Source of the DNA: Pseudomonas lini
GTDB taxonomy: Bacteria; Pseudomonadota; Gammaproteobacteria; Pseudomonadales; Pseudomonadaceae
DNA: 64,000 bases
NCBI RefSeq assembly: GCF_001042905.1
Contig: NZ_JYLB01000002.1
Location: 124,001-188,000 of the forward strand
Direction of reading: 5' to 3'
In this document: in pieces, positions 1 to 15,091 of the stretch
Position numbering within the stretch: position 1 is the first letter of the stretch
Layout of the letters: the number at the start of each line of letters is the position of its first letter
The notes under the pieces: generated by a model
Told to the model about the DNA's origin: nothing
Database searches by the model: none
The model's input: the letters and a program-made list of their open reading frames with translations, nothing else
Translations under genes and position numbers: made by a program

Positions 1-536
1 TGTCTGATGCGCGCCAGCGCAACGCGCTAAGTCACTGGCTCAAACCGCTGACAACTTTGCCGGACAGTGACCATTGGTCGGGTTGGGAGAATTTGCGCGA
101 TGCGACCGGCGATGCGCGTCCGGTCTGGCGACTCGCGGCGGGTGAATTGCATCGCGCGGGCGGGCGTCTCTGGTGGTTGTCTGGTGGTTGGCTGCACACT
201 CCGCCGTCGCCGGTATCTTGGGCTGATCCCTCGGTATCACTGGCGTTGCCGGATAACGGTGTACTCACGTTCACCGGTCAGCCCCCAGATGGCCCGCTGC
301 AAATCCGCTATCGTGAAGGCGGTGAGGTCATGAATTTGCCCGATCGCGGCCACCGTGACTTGAAGCGTTTGCTCAACGAAAGCGGTGTGCCGGGCTTCGC
401 CCGTGGCAGATTGCCGCTGGTCTACAGAGGCCAGCAATTGCTGGCGGTGGCGAACCTGCAGGGGCTAAATGGTGGTGAGCAAGGTGGCTGGTATTTGCAT
501 TGGCAGCCGCTGATCGAAGATCAAGGTTTGAGCTGA
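1..536 (+). CDS. tilS: tRNA(Ile)-lysidine synthase, C-terminal part (cut by window start)
   Basis: TilS attaches lysine to C34 of the tRNA-Ile anticodon so that it reads AUA. Only the C-terminal 178 codons are present; the frame is open from base 3 with no start codon of its own, so the gene begins upstream. The visible part contains the TilS C-terminal region (LSHWLKPL, then a stretch ending in a Gly/Arg-rich segment with LPLVYRGQQLLAVANL). The catalytic PP-loop N-terminal domain lies outside the window. The family identification rests on this C-terminal pattern and on the position directly upstream of pyrG, which is usual in Pseudomonas. Confidence 0.85.
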   Translation, partial: SDARQRNALSHWLKPLTTLPDSDHWSGWENLRDATGDARPVWRLAAGELHRAGGRLWWLSGGWLHTPPSPVSWADPSVSLALPDNGVLTFTGQPPDGPLQIRYREGGEVMNLPDRGHRDLKRLLNESGVPGFARGRLPLVYRGQQLLAVANLQGLNGGEQGGWYLHWQPLIEDQGLS

Positions 537-789
537 AAGGGGCTTTCCGGTAGACTACGCTCCCTTCTTGATACAACTTCTGTGGATTCGCCTGAATCGC
601 AGGAGTTGCCGATTACCAAGCAGTCTTTGCTGGGCGATTCCAAAAAATGTGTAGCGAGCAACCTACCGGTGTTTCATCTACCGGTCTGTCCCAACGCGGC
701 GGTTTTTTTGAAAGGTGCACTGTGATTAATGCAGGTGATCGGGGGCTTCGGCCTTCCTTCGCTTTCCCCGGCGGCTCGGACCGCTTTAA

Positions 790-3293
<2,504 letters not shown>

Positions 3294-3397
3294 ACCTCAT
3301 TTCTCCGGTAAAGTACCGCACGATTTAATGCTCAGGCCCTCGGGCTTGAGCCTTATCGTCCGCAAGCCTGCCGTTGCCTGTTGCTTGCCGACGATAA

Positions 3398-4738
<1,341 letters not shown>

Positions 4739-4820
4739 TCGTTAATTGGTAAAAAGACACCGGATTGTGTCGGAAAAATCGCAGCAGCGATGGATTTGCC
4801 ACTAATCTGATGCCTTAAGA

Positions 4821-4850
4821 GCACAAGCCTGGTTCTTCCAGGCTTCGTGC
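4821..4850 (+). terminator. hairpin after eno
   Basis: An inverted repeat with arms of about 12 bases (GCACAAGCCTGG and CCAGGCTTCGTGC, one bulge) lies in the 171-bp gap between eno and ftsB. There is no clear U-tract behind it, so it may act as an mRNA 3' stabiliser rather than a strict intrinsic terminator. Confidence 0.5.
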
Positions 4851-4909
4851 TATCAGAAGCTTCAAAGTTTTGGCATGGCTGTCTTTTTTCACTGGATACC
4901 TGATATTCG

Positions 4910-5188
4910 ATGCGCAGTCCCAATTGGTTGTTCCTCGTCTTGCTCTTGCTGCTGGCCGGCCTGCAGTACCGCCTGTGGGTGGGTAATGGCAGTCTGGCGC
5001 AAGTGGCCGAGCTGAAGCAGCAGATTGCGGATCAACACGCCGAGAACGAGGCGTTGCTGGAGCGCAATCGGGTGATGGACGCGGAAGTCAGCGAATTGAA
5101 AAAGGGCATGGAGACCGTTGAAGAACGGGCTCGTCATGAGTTGGGCATGGTCAAGGACGGTGAAACTCTTTACCAGTTGGCCCAATGA
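4910..5188 (+). CDS. ftsB: cell division protein FtsB
   Basis: FtsB is a small bitopic protein of the divisome that forms a complex with FtsL and FtsQ at mid-cell. The 92-residue product shows the expected layout: a short cytoplasmic N-terminus (MRSPNW), one membrane segment (LFLVLLLLLAGLQYRLWVG), then a periplasmic coiled coil beginning with the SLAQVAELKQQI stretch and ending in a conserved ERARHELGMVKDGE motif. Its stop codon overlaps the ispD start by 4 bp (ATGA), so the two are translationally coupled, as in other Pseudomonas. Confidence 0.95.
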   Translation: MRSPNWLFLVLLLLLAGLQYRLWVGNGSLAQVAELKQQIADQHAENEALLERNRVMDAEVSELKKGMETVEERARHELGMVKDGETLYQLAQ

Positions 5189-5892
5189 TTAATTCGTTAC
5201 CGGCCTTCTGGGCCGTGATTCCTGCCGCGGGCGTCGGTGCCCGTATGGCCGCGGACCGTCCCAAGCAATACTTGCAACTGGGCGGGCGCACTATTCTCGA
5301 ACACAGCCTCGGCTGTTTCCTCGATCATCCTGCCCTGAAGGGGTTGGTGGTCAGTCTTGCAATCGACGATCCTTACTGGCCAAACCTGGCATGTGCTGCC
5401 GATCCGCGTATTCAGCGGGTTGAAGGTGGCGCCGAACGCTCCGGGTCGGTGCTCAATGCCTTGCTGCATCTGCATGCCCAAGGCGCTGACGATGAGGATT
5501 GGGTATTGGTTCACGATGCCGCACGTCCGAATCTGGCACGGGATGATCTCGATAAATTGCTCAGTGAGCTGGCCGACGATCTGGTGGGCGGTCTGTTGGC
5601 GGTGCCTGCGCGCGATACCCTCAAGCGGGTCGACCAGCATGGGCGCGTGCTGGAAACGGTGGATCGCAGCGTGATCTGGCAGGCCTATACGCCGCAGATG
5701 TTTCGCCTTGGCGCGTTGCATCGGGCGTTGGCGGACAGTCTGGTGGCGGACGTTGTCGTCACCGATGAAGCCTCGGCCATGGAATGGTCAGGCCAGGCGC
5801 CGCGCTTGATTGAGGGGCGATCCGATAACATCAAAGTCACTCGCCCTGAAGATCTGGAGTGGTTGCGCCAGCGTTGGGCGAACCGACGTTAA
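5185..5892 (+). CDS. ispD: 2-C-methyl-D-erythritol 4-phosphate cytidylyltransferase
   Basis: IspD activates methylerythritol phosphate with CTP in the non-mevalonate isoprenoid pathway. The 235-residue protein has the nucleotidyltransferase loop PAAGVGARMAADRPKQYL at the N-terminus, the conserved HDAARP motif in the middle and the TDEASAME segment near the C-terminus. Its pathway partner ispF lies about 3 kb downstream, separated here by the LysR-adhC-fghA block. The stop codon falls directly in the left arm of a REP inverted repeat. Confidence 0.96.
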   Translation: MINSLPAFWAVIPAAGVGARMAADRPKQYLQLGGRTILEHSLGCFLDHPALKGLVVSLAIDDPYWPNLACAADPRIQRVEGGAERSGSVLNALLHLHAQGADDEDWVLVHDAARPNLARDDLDKLLSELADDLVGGLLAVPARDTLKRVDQHGRVLETVDRSVIWQAYTPQMFRLGALHRALADSLVADVVVTDEASAMEWSGQAPRLIEGRSDNIKVTRPEDLEWLRQRWANRR

Positions 5893-5991
5893 AAGATCGC
5901 AGCCTGCGGCAGCTCCTACAGGTATCGAGTACACCCGTTAATTCGCAGTGCACACGATCACTGTAGGAGCTGCCGCAGGCTGCGATCTTTT
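5891..5991. repeat. REP-type inverted repeat pair after ispD
   Basis: Two 30-base arms (5891-5920 and 5962-5991) are perfect reverse complements; each contains the core GATCGCAGCCTGCGGCAGC. The 41-base spacer is unrelated. This is the convergent REP arrangement common between Pseudomonas genes, here between convergent ispD and the LysR gene, and it could serve as a bidirectional transcript end. Confidence 0.85.
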
Positions 5992-5995
5992 GATA

Positions 5996-6892
5996 TCAAG
6001 CCCGATACTCCGGCCGTTCGGCCAACCCTTCCTTCAAGTAATCCACCAACTTGCGCACCTTCGGCGACAGATGCCGTTGCTGTGGGTAAAGCGCCCAAAC
6101 CGCTGTGTTCGGCGGTTGGTGGGCTTCCAGCAGCGAAATCAATTCGCCGTTTTTCAGGTATTCCAGCACGTAGTAATCCGGCAACTGACACAACCCAACC
6201 CCTTGTAGCGCGGCATCCAGCACTGCCTGCCCACTGTTGCAGCGCCAGTTTCCCTGCACTCGCTGGGAAAATTCCCGCCCGTTCTGTTCCAGTTGCCAGA
6301 TGTCCGAGCTGCCGATGAGGCAGTTATGCCGACTCAGTTCCGACAAGCTGTGTGGGCGACCATACCTTTCCAGGTAGGAGGGCGAGGCGCACAAGTACAT
6401 GCGCCGTGGTGCCAGGCGTGTGGCGACCAATCTTGAATCTTGTAGACGACCGAGGCGGATGGCCAGGTCCAACCCTTCATGCACAAGGTCGAGCGGGCGG
6501 TTGCTCAGTTCGATGTCGACGCGCAGTTGCGGATACAGTCCCATGAAGCGAGTCACCAGTGGCACGATGAATCGTTCGCCGTAGGCCACGGCACAGGTCA
6601 TGCGCAGCATGCCCTTGGGTTCGCTGGTCAGGTCGCCGACAGCGCGCAAGGCTTCTTCGCGACCGTCCTGCAAACGCTGGCAATGCTGCAAAAAAGTTTG
6701 CCCGGCCTCGGTCAGCGTGACCCGGCGGGTGCTGCGATAGAGCAAACGGGTTTGCAGACGCTCTTCCAGCCGTACGATTTGGCGACTGATATGAGAGGAA
6801 GACACCCCAAGGCGTTCAGCCGCAGCGGTGAATTGGCTGCACTCGGCCACGGCGACGAACTCATCGATGCCTTCCCAGCGGTTTTCGGACAT
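5996..6892 (-). CDS. LysR-family transcriptional regulator, divergent from adhC
   Basis: The 298-residue protein has an N-terminal winged helix-turn-helix (FVAVAECSQFTAAAERLGVSSSHISRQI, roughly residues 12-40) followed by the LysR substrate-binding domain. It is divergently transcribed from the formaldehyde-detoxification gene adhC over 106 bp, so regulation of that operon is a reasonable inference, but the inducer cannot be read from sequence. Sequence similarity of the HTH is to the DsdC/AaeR-like subgroup of LysR proteins common in Pseudomonas. The ATG start matches the family length. Confidence 0.9.
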   Translation of the reverse strand: MSENRWEGIDEFVAVAECSQFTAAAERLGVSSSHISRQIVRLEERLQTRLLYRSTRRVTLTEAGQTFLQHCQRLQDGREEALRAVGDLTSEPKGMLRMTCAVAYGERFIVPLVTRFMGLYPQLRVDIELSNRPLDLVHEGLDLAIRLGRLQDSRLVATRLAPRRMYLCASPSYLERYGRPHSLSELSRHNCLIGSSDIWQLEQNGREFSQRVQGNWRCNSGQAVLDAALQGVGLCQLPDYYVLEYLKNGELISLLEAHQPPNTAVWALYPQQRHLSPKVRKLVDYLKEGLAERPEYRA

Positions 6893-8111
<1,219 letters not shown>

Positions 8112-8119
8112 GGTCGGTC

Positions 8120-8965
8120 ATGAGCCTGGAAAATATCTCCTGTCAGAAAAGCTTCGGCGGTTGGCACAAGCGCTATCGGCACCGATCCGACGTGCTCGGT
8201 TGCGACATGGTGTTTGCCGTGTACCTGCCACCGCAAGCGGAGCAGGGTGGGAAGCTGCCGGTGCTGTACTGGTTGTCCGGCCTGACTTGCACCGACGAGA
8301 ACTTCATGCAAAAGGCCGGCGCCATGCGCATGGCCGCCGAGCTGGGGCTGATCATCGTCGCACCGGACACCAGTCCTCGCGGTCCTGATGTGCCGGGTGA
8401 TCCGGATAGCGCCTGGGACTTCGGCCTCGGTGCCGGCTTTTATCTTAATGCCACTCAGGAACCCTGGTCACGGCACTATCGAATGCATGACTATGTCGTG
8501 CAGGAATTGCCGGCATTGGTCGAAGCGCATTTCCCGACATCGGAAAAGCGTGGCATCAGCGGTCACTCCATGGGTGGCCACGGCGCGTTGGTCTGCGCGT
8601 TGCGCAATCCGGGGCGTTATCTGTCGGTATCGGCGTTCTCGCCGATCAACAATCCGATTGATTGCCCTTGGGGGCAGAAAGCCTTTTCCCGTTACTTGGG
8701 AGAAGACCGTTCGAAGTGGCGCGAATGGGATGCCTGTGCGTTGATTGCCGAGGCTGACGAGAAGCTGCCGCTGCTGGTCGATCAGGGTGATCGCGATGAT
8801 TTCCTGGCCACCCAGCTCAAGCCTGAAGCTTTGCAACAGGCTGCCAAACTGGCAGGTCATCCGCTGACGTTGCGTCTGCAACCGGGCTACGACCACAGTT
8901 ATTTCTTCATCGCCAGCTTCATTGACGACCACCTGCAACATCATGCGCGTGCTCTAGGCGCCTAA
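8120..8965 (+). CDS. fghA: S-formylglutathione hydrolase
   Basis: An alpha/beta-hydrolase of the esterase D family that splits S-formylglutathione into glutathione and formate, completing formaldehyde detoxification begun by the AdhC product. The nucleophile is Ser150 in [10 protein letters not shown]; the oxyanion region [11 protein letters not shown] and the C-terminal catalytic His in YDHSYFFI are present. At 281 residues it has the usual length. It lies 8 bp downstream of adhC in one operon. A strong hairpin follows its stop. Confidence 0.96.
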   Translation: MSLENISCQKSFGGWHKRYRHRSDVLGCDMVFAVYLPPQAEQGGKLPVLYWLSGLTCTDENFMQKAGAMRMAAELGLIIVAPDTSPRGPDVPGDPDSAWDFGLGAGFYLNATQEPWSRHYRMHDYVVQELPALVEAHFPTSEKRGISGHSMGGHGALVCALRNPGRYLSVSAFSPINNPIDCPWGQKAFSRYLGEDRSKWREWDACALIAEADEKLPLLVDQGDRDDFLATQLKPEALQQAAKLAGHPLTLRLQPGYDHSYFFIASFIDDHLQHHARALGA

Positions 8966-8988
8966 TGTCTGACAAAGCAGGTAGAATC

Positions 8989-9018
8989 ACGCCCTGACAA
9001 AAATCGGGGCGTTTTTTT
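8989..9018 (+). terminator. intrinsic terminator after fghA, overlapping the ispF ribosome-binding site
   Basis: A 9-bp stem (8989-8997 with 9004-9012, one G-U pair) with a 6-base loop is followed by seven T. The ispF ATG begins on the very next base (9019). The GGGG in the 3' arm (9006-9009) is the only candidate Shine-Dalgarno sequence for ispF, so terminator and ribosome-binding site overlap. Confidence 0.85.
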
Positions 9019-9492
9019 ATGCGTATTGGCCACGGCTACGATGTGCACCGTTTCGCTGAAGGCGATTTCATCACTCTGGGCGGCGTGCGGATTGCACACA
9101 GCTTCGGGCTGCTCGCCCATTCCGACGGTGATGTCCTGCTGCACGCCTTGAGCGACGCCTTGCTCGGCGCTGCCGCGCTGGGTGATATCGGCAAGCACTT
9201 CCCGGACACCGACCCGCAATTCAAGGGCGCCGACAGCCGTGTGCTGTTGCGTCACGTCGTCGCACTGATCCATGCCAAGGGCTGGAAAGTCGGCAACGTC
9301 GATAACACCATTGTTGCCCAGGCCCCGAAAATGGCCCCGCATATCGAATCGATGCGCGCGCTGATTGCCGCGGATCTTCAAGTTGAGTTGGATCAAGTGA
9401 ACGTGAAAGCTACCACCACCGAAAAGCTTGGCTTTGTCGGTCGCGAAGAAGGCATTGCCGTGCACTCCGTTGCCCTGTTGCTGCGCGCATGA
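9019..9492 (+). CDS. ispF: 2-C-methyl-D-erythritol 2,4-cyclodiphosphate synthase
   Basis: IspF closes the cyclodiphosphate ring in the non-mevalonate isoprenoid pathway, working after IspD and IspE. The 157-residue protein begins with the metal-binding GHGYDVHRF motif (Asp8, His10), then [21 protein letters not shown] with the third metal ligand, and ends with [16 protein letters not shown]. The start is at the base after a terminator T-run. Its stop overlaps the truD start by 4 bp, opening the ispF-truD-surE-pcm-nlpD-rpoS group. Confidence 0.97.
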   Translation: MRIGHGYDVHRFAEGDFITLGGVRIAHSFGLLAHSDGDVLLHALSDALLGAAALGDIGKHFPDTDPQFKGADSRVLLRHVVALIHAKGWKVGNVDNTIVAQAPKMAPHIESMRALIAADLQVELDQVNVKATTTEKLGFVGREEGIAVHSVALLLRA

Positions 9493-10534
9493 ACGAACTG
9501 CAATTGCTCGGCCCGCGGGCCTATGGTGAGTCTCTCGGTACTGCTGTACTGAAAGCCACAGCAGAAGATTTTCAGGTCGATGAAGTGCTTGATATCCCCC
9601 TCAGTGGTGATGGCGAACACCTGTGGATCTGGGTGGAAAAGCGCGGCCTGAATACCGAAGAAGCGGCACGGCGCATTGCCAAGGCGGCGGGTGTGCCGTT
9701 GCGCACCGTCAGCTATGCCGGCCTCAAGGACCGTCAGGCGCTGACTCGCCAGTGGTTTAGCGTGCAACTGCCGGGCAAGGCTGATCCTGATCTGTCGGCG
9801 GCGGAAAATGACACGCTGAAAATCCTCAAGACCGGTCGGCATAAACGCAAACTGCAACGCGGTGCCCATTCGGCCAACGGCTTCACCTTGCGCTTGACCC
9901 AGTTCGCCGGTGACAAGGCGGCGATCGAAGAGCGTCTGCAACTGATCGCCAAGCAAGGTATTCCCAATTATTTCGGCGCCCAGCGTTTCGGCTTTGACGG
10001 CGGCAACGTGGTCGACGCCCGTGCCTGGGCGGCGCGTAAGGCCCTGCCAGAACAACGCAATGTGCGTTCGCGGCTACTCTCCACCGCCCGTAGTTTTCTG
10101 TTCAATCAAGTGTTGGCGGCGCGTGTCGCCGATGGCACCTGGCAGCGGGCTCAGGTAGGCGATCTGCTGGCATTCACCGACAGCCGCAGTTTTTTCCCGG
10201 CAGGTGAAGCCGAATGCAGCGATCCGCGTCTGGCGATTCTCGACCTGCACCCCACCGGCCCGCAGTGGGGCGAAGGTGACTCGCCGACGTCAGGCGCTGT
10301 CCATGAACTGGAACAGGCAATCGCCGCGCGCGAAGCGGATCTGCGCGATTGGTTGATTAACGCGGGAATGAGCCACGAACGTCGCATCCTGCGGCTGCCC
10401 ATTGGCGGGTTGACGTGGCATTATCCCGAGCCTGACATTCTGCAACTGGAATTCGTCCTGCCGGCCGGATGCTTCGCCACCGTTTTGGTGCGTGAACTCG
10501 TCGATCTGGTGCCGGTGGGGCAGACGGACAGCCC

Positions 10535-10547
<13 letters not shown>
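9489..10547 (+). CDS. truD: tRNA pseudouridine(13) synthase
   Basis: TruD isomerises U13 of tRNA-Glu to pseudouridine. The 352-residue protein has the TruD family signature with the catalytic aspartate in [17 protein letters not shown] (about residue 82), a preceding [13 protein letters not shown] segment and the downstream NYFGAQRFG motif. It overlaps ispF by 4 bp and surE by 13 bp, so translation of the three is coupled. Confidence 0.96.
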
Positions 10548-11961
<1,414 letters not shown>

Positions 11962-12168
11962 GCATTTGTTTAAGCGCGCTGAATTCTCTTCGATTGCCCG
12001 GGTCTTACAGCGGCATCGATTGGTTAAACGCAATCGTCTGGCAGCAAACGTGTGCGCGAAGCTAATCCGCTTCATTAAAGGTAAAGCCTGTTCGGCCCGT
12101 TATACTTGCGACATTTCGTGCCGGAGCACGGCAATCCATATTTTCAGCCACCACAAAGGGAGCGGCGG

Positions 12169-13026
12169 GTGAGTCTCACAGTCATTGCGCAGCGAATGGG
12201 TATAACGAGCTTTCAGCGTCTGGTGACTGGCCTTGTCTTGAGTACCTTGCTGGTTGGTTGTTCCAGCACCAAATCAGGTAGTGCGAGCGTCGTCGATCGC
12301 AACAACGCGGTCGCTCAGCGTCCGGCCGTGACCACCGGACAGTACGTTGTCCGCCCCAAGGACACCTTGTTCTCCATCGCTTTTCGCTACGGTTGGGACT
12401 ACAAAGCCCTCGCGGCACGTAACAACATTCCTACGCCTTACACGATCCATCCGGGTCAGACGATTCGCTTCGACGGTCGCAGCGGTTCAACGCCGACGGC
12501 GGTAGTGAGTTCGTCGAGTTCCTCGCCTTCGTCGTCGAGTAAAACCACGGTGATTCGGCGCCAGGCAAATGGCGCGACGACCAGCACCACAGTGCTTGCA
12601 CCGTCCGTCGCCAACAAGCCGGCACCCGCGCCACTGCCTCCTGCCGGCCCGGCCCCGACGGGCTGGGGGTGGCCTTCTAATGGCATTCTGATTGGTAAAT
12701 TCTCTTCAAACGGTAGTTTGAATAAAGGAATTGATATCGCCGGAGATTTGGGACAGCCTGTTTTAGCTGCGTCTGATGGGACGGTGGTATACGCCGGGAG
12801 TGGCTTAAGGGGCTACGGCGAATTAGTCATCATCAAACACAGCGATACCTACGTCAGTGCCTACGGACATAACCGCAGGCTGTTGGTTCGGGAGGGGCAG
12901 CAGGTCAAAGTCGGACAGACAATTGCCGAAATGGGGTCAACGGGTACAGACCGGGTGAAACTGCATTTTGAGATTCGCCGACAAGGTAAACCTGTAGATC
13001 CGCTGCAATTCCTGCCACGTCGTTGA
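12169..13026 (+). CDS. nlpD: lipoprotein with LysM and M23 peptidase domain (NlpD)
   Basis: NlpD activates the amidase AmiC during cell separation. From the GTG at 12169, preceded by GGGAG six bases upstream, the product has 285 residues, a signal peptide with lipobox LLVGC (Cys31), a LysM domain (YVVRPKDTLFSIAFRYGWDYKALAARN), a Ser/Thr/Pro-rich linker, and a C-terminal LytM/M23-like domain (GWPSNGILIGKF, then LHFEIRRQGKPVDP). A later ATG at 12196 would give a shorter, more typical signal peptide but lacks a ribosome-binding site. In related bacteria the main rpoS promoter lies inside or just after this gene. Confidence 0.92.
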   Translation: MSLTVIAQRMGITSFQRLVTGLVLSTLLVGCSSTKSGSASVVDRNNAVAQRPAVTTGQYVVRPKDTLFSIAFRYGWDYKALAARNNIPTPYTIHPGQTIRFDGRSGSTPTAVVSSSSSSPSSSSKTTVIRRQANGATTSTTVLAPSVANKPAPAPLPPAGPAPTGWGWPSNGILIGKFSSNGSLNKGIDIAGDLGQPVLAASDGTVVYAGSGLRGYGELVIIKHSDTYVSAYGHNRRLLVREGQQVKVGQTIAEMGSTGTDRVKLHFEIRRQGKPVDPLQFLPRR

Positions 13027-13132
13027 TTTGTTAGCCAGCCTGTTCCGTCACGTAGAGGGAACAGGCTCCAGCGTTGCCAAGGATCAAGGCGCCGCTTGAG
13101 CTTGAGGTCGAACTCACCAAAGGACTATAACA

Positions 13133-14140
13133 ATGGCTCTCAGTAAAGAAGTGCCGGAGTTTGACATTGACGATGAGGTTCTCCTGATGGAGACCGGCAT
13201 CGCCACGGATTCGATGTCGAATGATGAAGGGGATGCACCACCTTCCGTTCGTGCAAAATCCAAACACTCCGCTTCGCTTAAGCAACACAAGTACATCGAC
13301 TACACACGGGCACTCGATGCCACGCAGCTGTACCTCAACGAAATCGGCTTTTCCCCATTGCTCTCCCCGGAAGAAGAAGTTCATTTTGCGCGCTTGTCGC
13401 AAAGTGGCGATCCGGCCGGACGCAAGCGCATGATTGAAAGCAACCTGCGGCTGGTGGTGAAAATCGCCCGGCGTTACGTCAATCGTGGGCTGTCGCTGCT
13501 GGACCTGATCGAAGAGGGCAACCTCGGCCTGATCCGGGCAGTAGAAAAGTTTGATCCTGAACGTGGCTTCCGCTTTTCGACCTACGCGACCTGGTGGATT
13601 CGTCAGACCATCGAGCGCGCGATCATGAATCAGACCCGGACCATCCGGTTGCCGATCCATGTGGTCAAAGAGCTCAACGTGTACTTGCGGGCTGCACGGG
13701 AGCTGACTCAAAAGCTCGATCACGAACCCTCACCCGAAGAAATCGCCAACCTGCTGGAGAAACCGGTAGGCGAGGTCAAGCGCATGCTCGGCCTGAACGA
13801 GCGGGTTTCTTCGGTCGACGTCTCGCTGGGTCCGGATTCGGATAAAACCCTGCTGGACACCCTTACCGACGACCGCCCGACCGATCCATGCGAACTGTTG
13901 CAGGACGACGACCTGTCACAGAGCATCGATCAGTGGCTCTCGGAGCTGACCGACAAACAACGCGAGGTGGTCGTACGCCGCTTCGGCTTGCGAGGTCACG
14001 AGAGCAGCACACTTGAAGACGTAGGCCTGGAAATCGGCCTGACCCGAGAGCGGGTCAGGCAAATCCAGGTCGAAGGCCTCAAGCGTCTTCGGGAGATTCT
14101 CGAGAAAAACGGCCTGTCGAGTGAGTCGCTGTTCCAATAA
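13133..14140 (+). CDS. rpoS: RNA polymerase sigma factor RpoS
   Basis: RpoS (sigma-38) directs stationary-phase and general stress transcription. The 335-residue protein has region 1.2 ([21 protein letters not shown]), region 2 with the core-binding and -10 recognition parts ([29 protein letters not shown], then [11 protein letters not shown]), region 3 and the region 4 helix-turn-helix ([19 protein letters not shown]). It lies 106 bp after nlpD, the standard arrangement. Its level is under post-transcriptional influence of the Gac/Rsm system in Pseudomonas, whose RNA rsmZ is encoded next. Confidence 0.98.
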   Translation: MALSKEVPEFDIDDEVLLMETGIATDSMSNDEGDAPPSVRAKSKHSASLKQHKYIDYTRALDATQLYLNEIGFSPLLSPEEEVHFARLSQSGDPAGRKRMIESNLRLVVKIARRYVNRGLSLLDLIEEGNLGLIRAVEKFDPERGFRFSTYATWWIRQTIERAIMNQTRTIRLPIHVVKELNVYLRAARELTQKLDHEPSPEEIANLLEKPVGEVKRMLGLNERVSSVDVSLGPDSDKTLLDTLTDDRPTDPCELLQDDDLSQSIDQWLSELTDKQREVVVRRFGLRGHESSTLEDVGLEIGLTRERVRQIQVEGLKRLREILEKNGLSSESLFQ

Positions 14141-14165
14141 GCAATTCGCTCAACCGGTAACAAAT

Positions 14166-14190
14166 AGCCCCGACTGGTTTGGGGCTTTTT
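14166..14190 (+). terminator. intrinsic terminator of rpoS
   Basis: The six-base arms AGCCCC (14166-14171) and GGGGCT (14181-14186) enclose a 9-base loop and are followed by a T-run, 25 bp after the rpoS stop. Confidence 0.85.
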
Positions 14191-14251
14191 GTTGTCTGGA
14201 ATATGGGAAGGGAGTTGTCGCCGACATCACCTCAAGTTTGTAGTCTCGTGT

Positions 14252-14269
14252 TGTAAGTCTTTGCTTACT
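14252..14269 (+). promoter_or_regulatory. GacA upstream activating sequence for rsmZ
   Basis: The sequence TGTAAG-TCTTTG-CTTACT matches the GacA site consensus TGTAAG-N6-CTTACA at all but the last base. It lies about 188 bp upstream of the deduced rsmZ transcript start, which is the distance described for rsmZ promoters in P. fluorescens and P. aeruginosa. The AT-rich interval 14270-14420 between site and promoter is typical as well and holds no gene. Confidence 0.88.
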
Positions 14270-14404
14270 CTTTCGTAAGTGTTCGTTATTTTTACACCCT
14301 GGCAGTCGTCTATTCGAGGTGTGATTCTTTTTTATCTTATTGATTTACATGATTATTTTTTTAGATTAACAGCATATGACAAGCGATTTGATCGGCTGAA
14401 GCCG

Positions 14405-14432
14405 ATTGCTCTTGGTGGGGAATTCTCTAGTA
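14405..14432 (+). promoter_or_regulatory. rsmZ promoter
   Basis: A possible sigma-70 promoter: -35 TTGCTC (14405-14410), a 16-bp spacer and -10 TAGTAT (14427-14432), placing transcription start near 14439-14440. This agrees with the first base of the RNA predicted from structure. Confidence 0.6.
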
Positions 14433-14439
14433 TCTGAAC

Positions 14440-14570
14440 TGTGTCGACGGATAGACACGCCCTTCAAGGAAGAGGGGAACGGACATCGCAGGAAGCGGTT
14501 CATCAGGACGATGAAAAGGAACACAAGGAATAGGGAAAAAATGTGGGCGGGTCATACCGCCCCTTTTTTT
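14440..14570 (+). ncRNA. rsmZ: regulatory RNA RsmZ (RsmA/RsmE antagonist)
   Basis: RsmZ sequesters the translational repressors RsmA/RsmE and so relieves repression of secondary-metabolism and exoenzyme mRNAs on the GacS/GacA signal. The roughly 130-nt transcript begins with the hairpin GTGTCGACGGATAGACAC, exposing a GGA in its loop. About nine GGA motifs are present (for example near 14448, 14467, 14475, 14480, 14490, 14505, 14517, 14527, 14534), and the RNA ends in a GGGCGG/CCGCCC terminator with seven T (to 14570). The location between rpoS and fdxA is the conserved rsmZ locus of Pseudomonas. Short open frames across it are not genes. Confidence 0.92.
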
Positions 14571-14585
14571 GCCTGCAGAAAAGCA

Positions 14586-14608
14586 AAAAGGCCCACAAGG
14601 GGCCTTTT
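14586..14608 (-). terminator. terminator of fdxA (bidirectional)
   Basis: The stem AAAAGGCCC/GGGGCCTTTT with an ACAA loop lies just beyond the fdxA stop. On the minus strand it ends in a T-run, so it can terminate fdxA and back up the rsmZ terminator from the other side. Confidence 0.75.
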
Positions 14609-14625
14609 CGAGAACGCGGGGGTAA

Positions 14626-14949
14626 TCAGCGTTCGAGGTCTTTGATCTTGCCTTTGACGCCATCCCACTCTTCGGCATCGGGCAACGATTCTTTCTTCTC
14701 GGTGATGTTGGGCCAGATTTCCGCCAGCTCAACGTTCAGCTGAATGAATTGCTGCATATCTTCCGGAACTTCATCTTCGGAGAAGATGGCCACGGCAGGG
14801 CATTCTGGTTCGCACAGTGCGCAGTCGATGCACTCATCCGGGTGAATCACCAGGAAGTTCGGGCCTTCGTAAAAGCAGTCCACCGGACAGACTTCTACGC
14901 AGTCGGTGTACTTGCACTTGATGCAGTTGTCGGTGACGACGAAGGTCAT
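14626..14949 (-). CDS. fdxA: 7Fe ferredoxin (FdxA)
   Basis: A small 107-residue electron carrier with one [3Fe-4S] and one [4Fe-4S] cluster. The N-terminus [26 protein letters not shown] and the second motif [12 protein letters not shown] supply the cluster cysteines. The ATG at 14949 follows AGGAGA; an in-frame extension upstream lacks a ribosome-binding site. The C-terminal 45 residues are the long tail characteristic of Azotobacter-type ferredoxin I. The redox partner is not evident from the context. Confidence 0.96.
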   Translation of the reverse strand: MTFVVTDNCIKCKYTDCVEVCPVDCFYEGPNFLVIHPDECIDCALCEPECPAVAIFSEDEVPEDMQQFIQLNVELAEIWPNITEKKESLPDAEEWDGVKGKIKDLER

Positions 14950-15091
14950 TTCTAATTTTCTCCTCAGGCGGCGGCAGCGGAGCCCCTTCACGTTGGGGTC
15001 GCCAGGTTTGGGAGCGATAGTCTGCAGGTCAGGCTATTGGCCTGCAGCATCCCAAACCGCGCGAGATTCTAACAGCTTGCAGGCAAGTGCG

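Noticed and set aside
14406..14645. A 79-codon open frame across the rpoS-fdxA gap
   Set aside because: It coincides with rsmZ and its terminators; the RNA gene explains the sequence.
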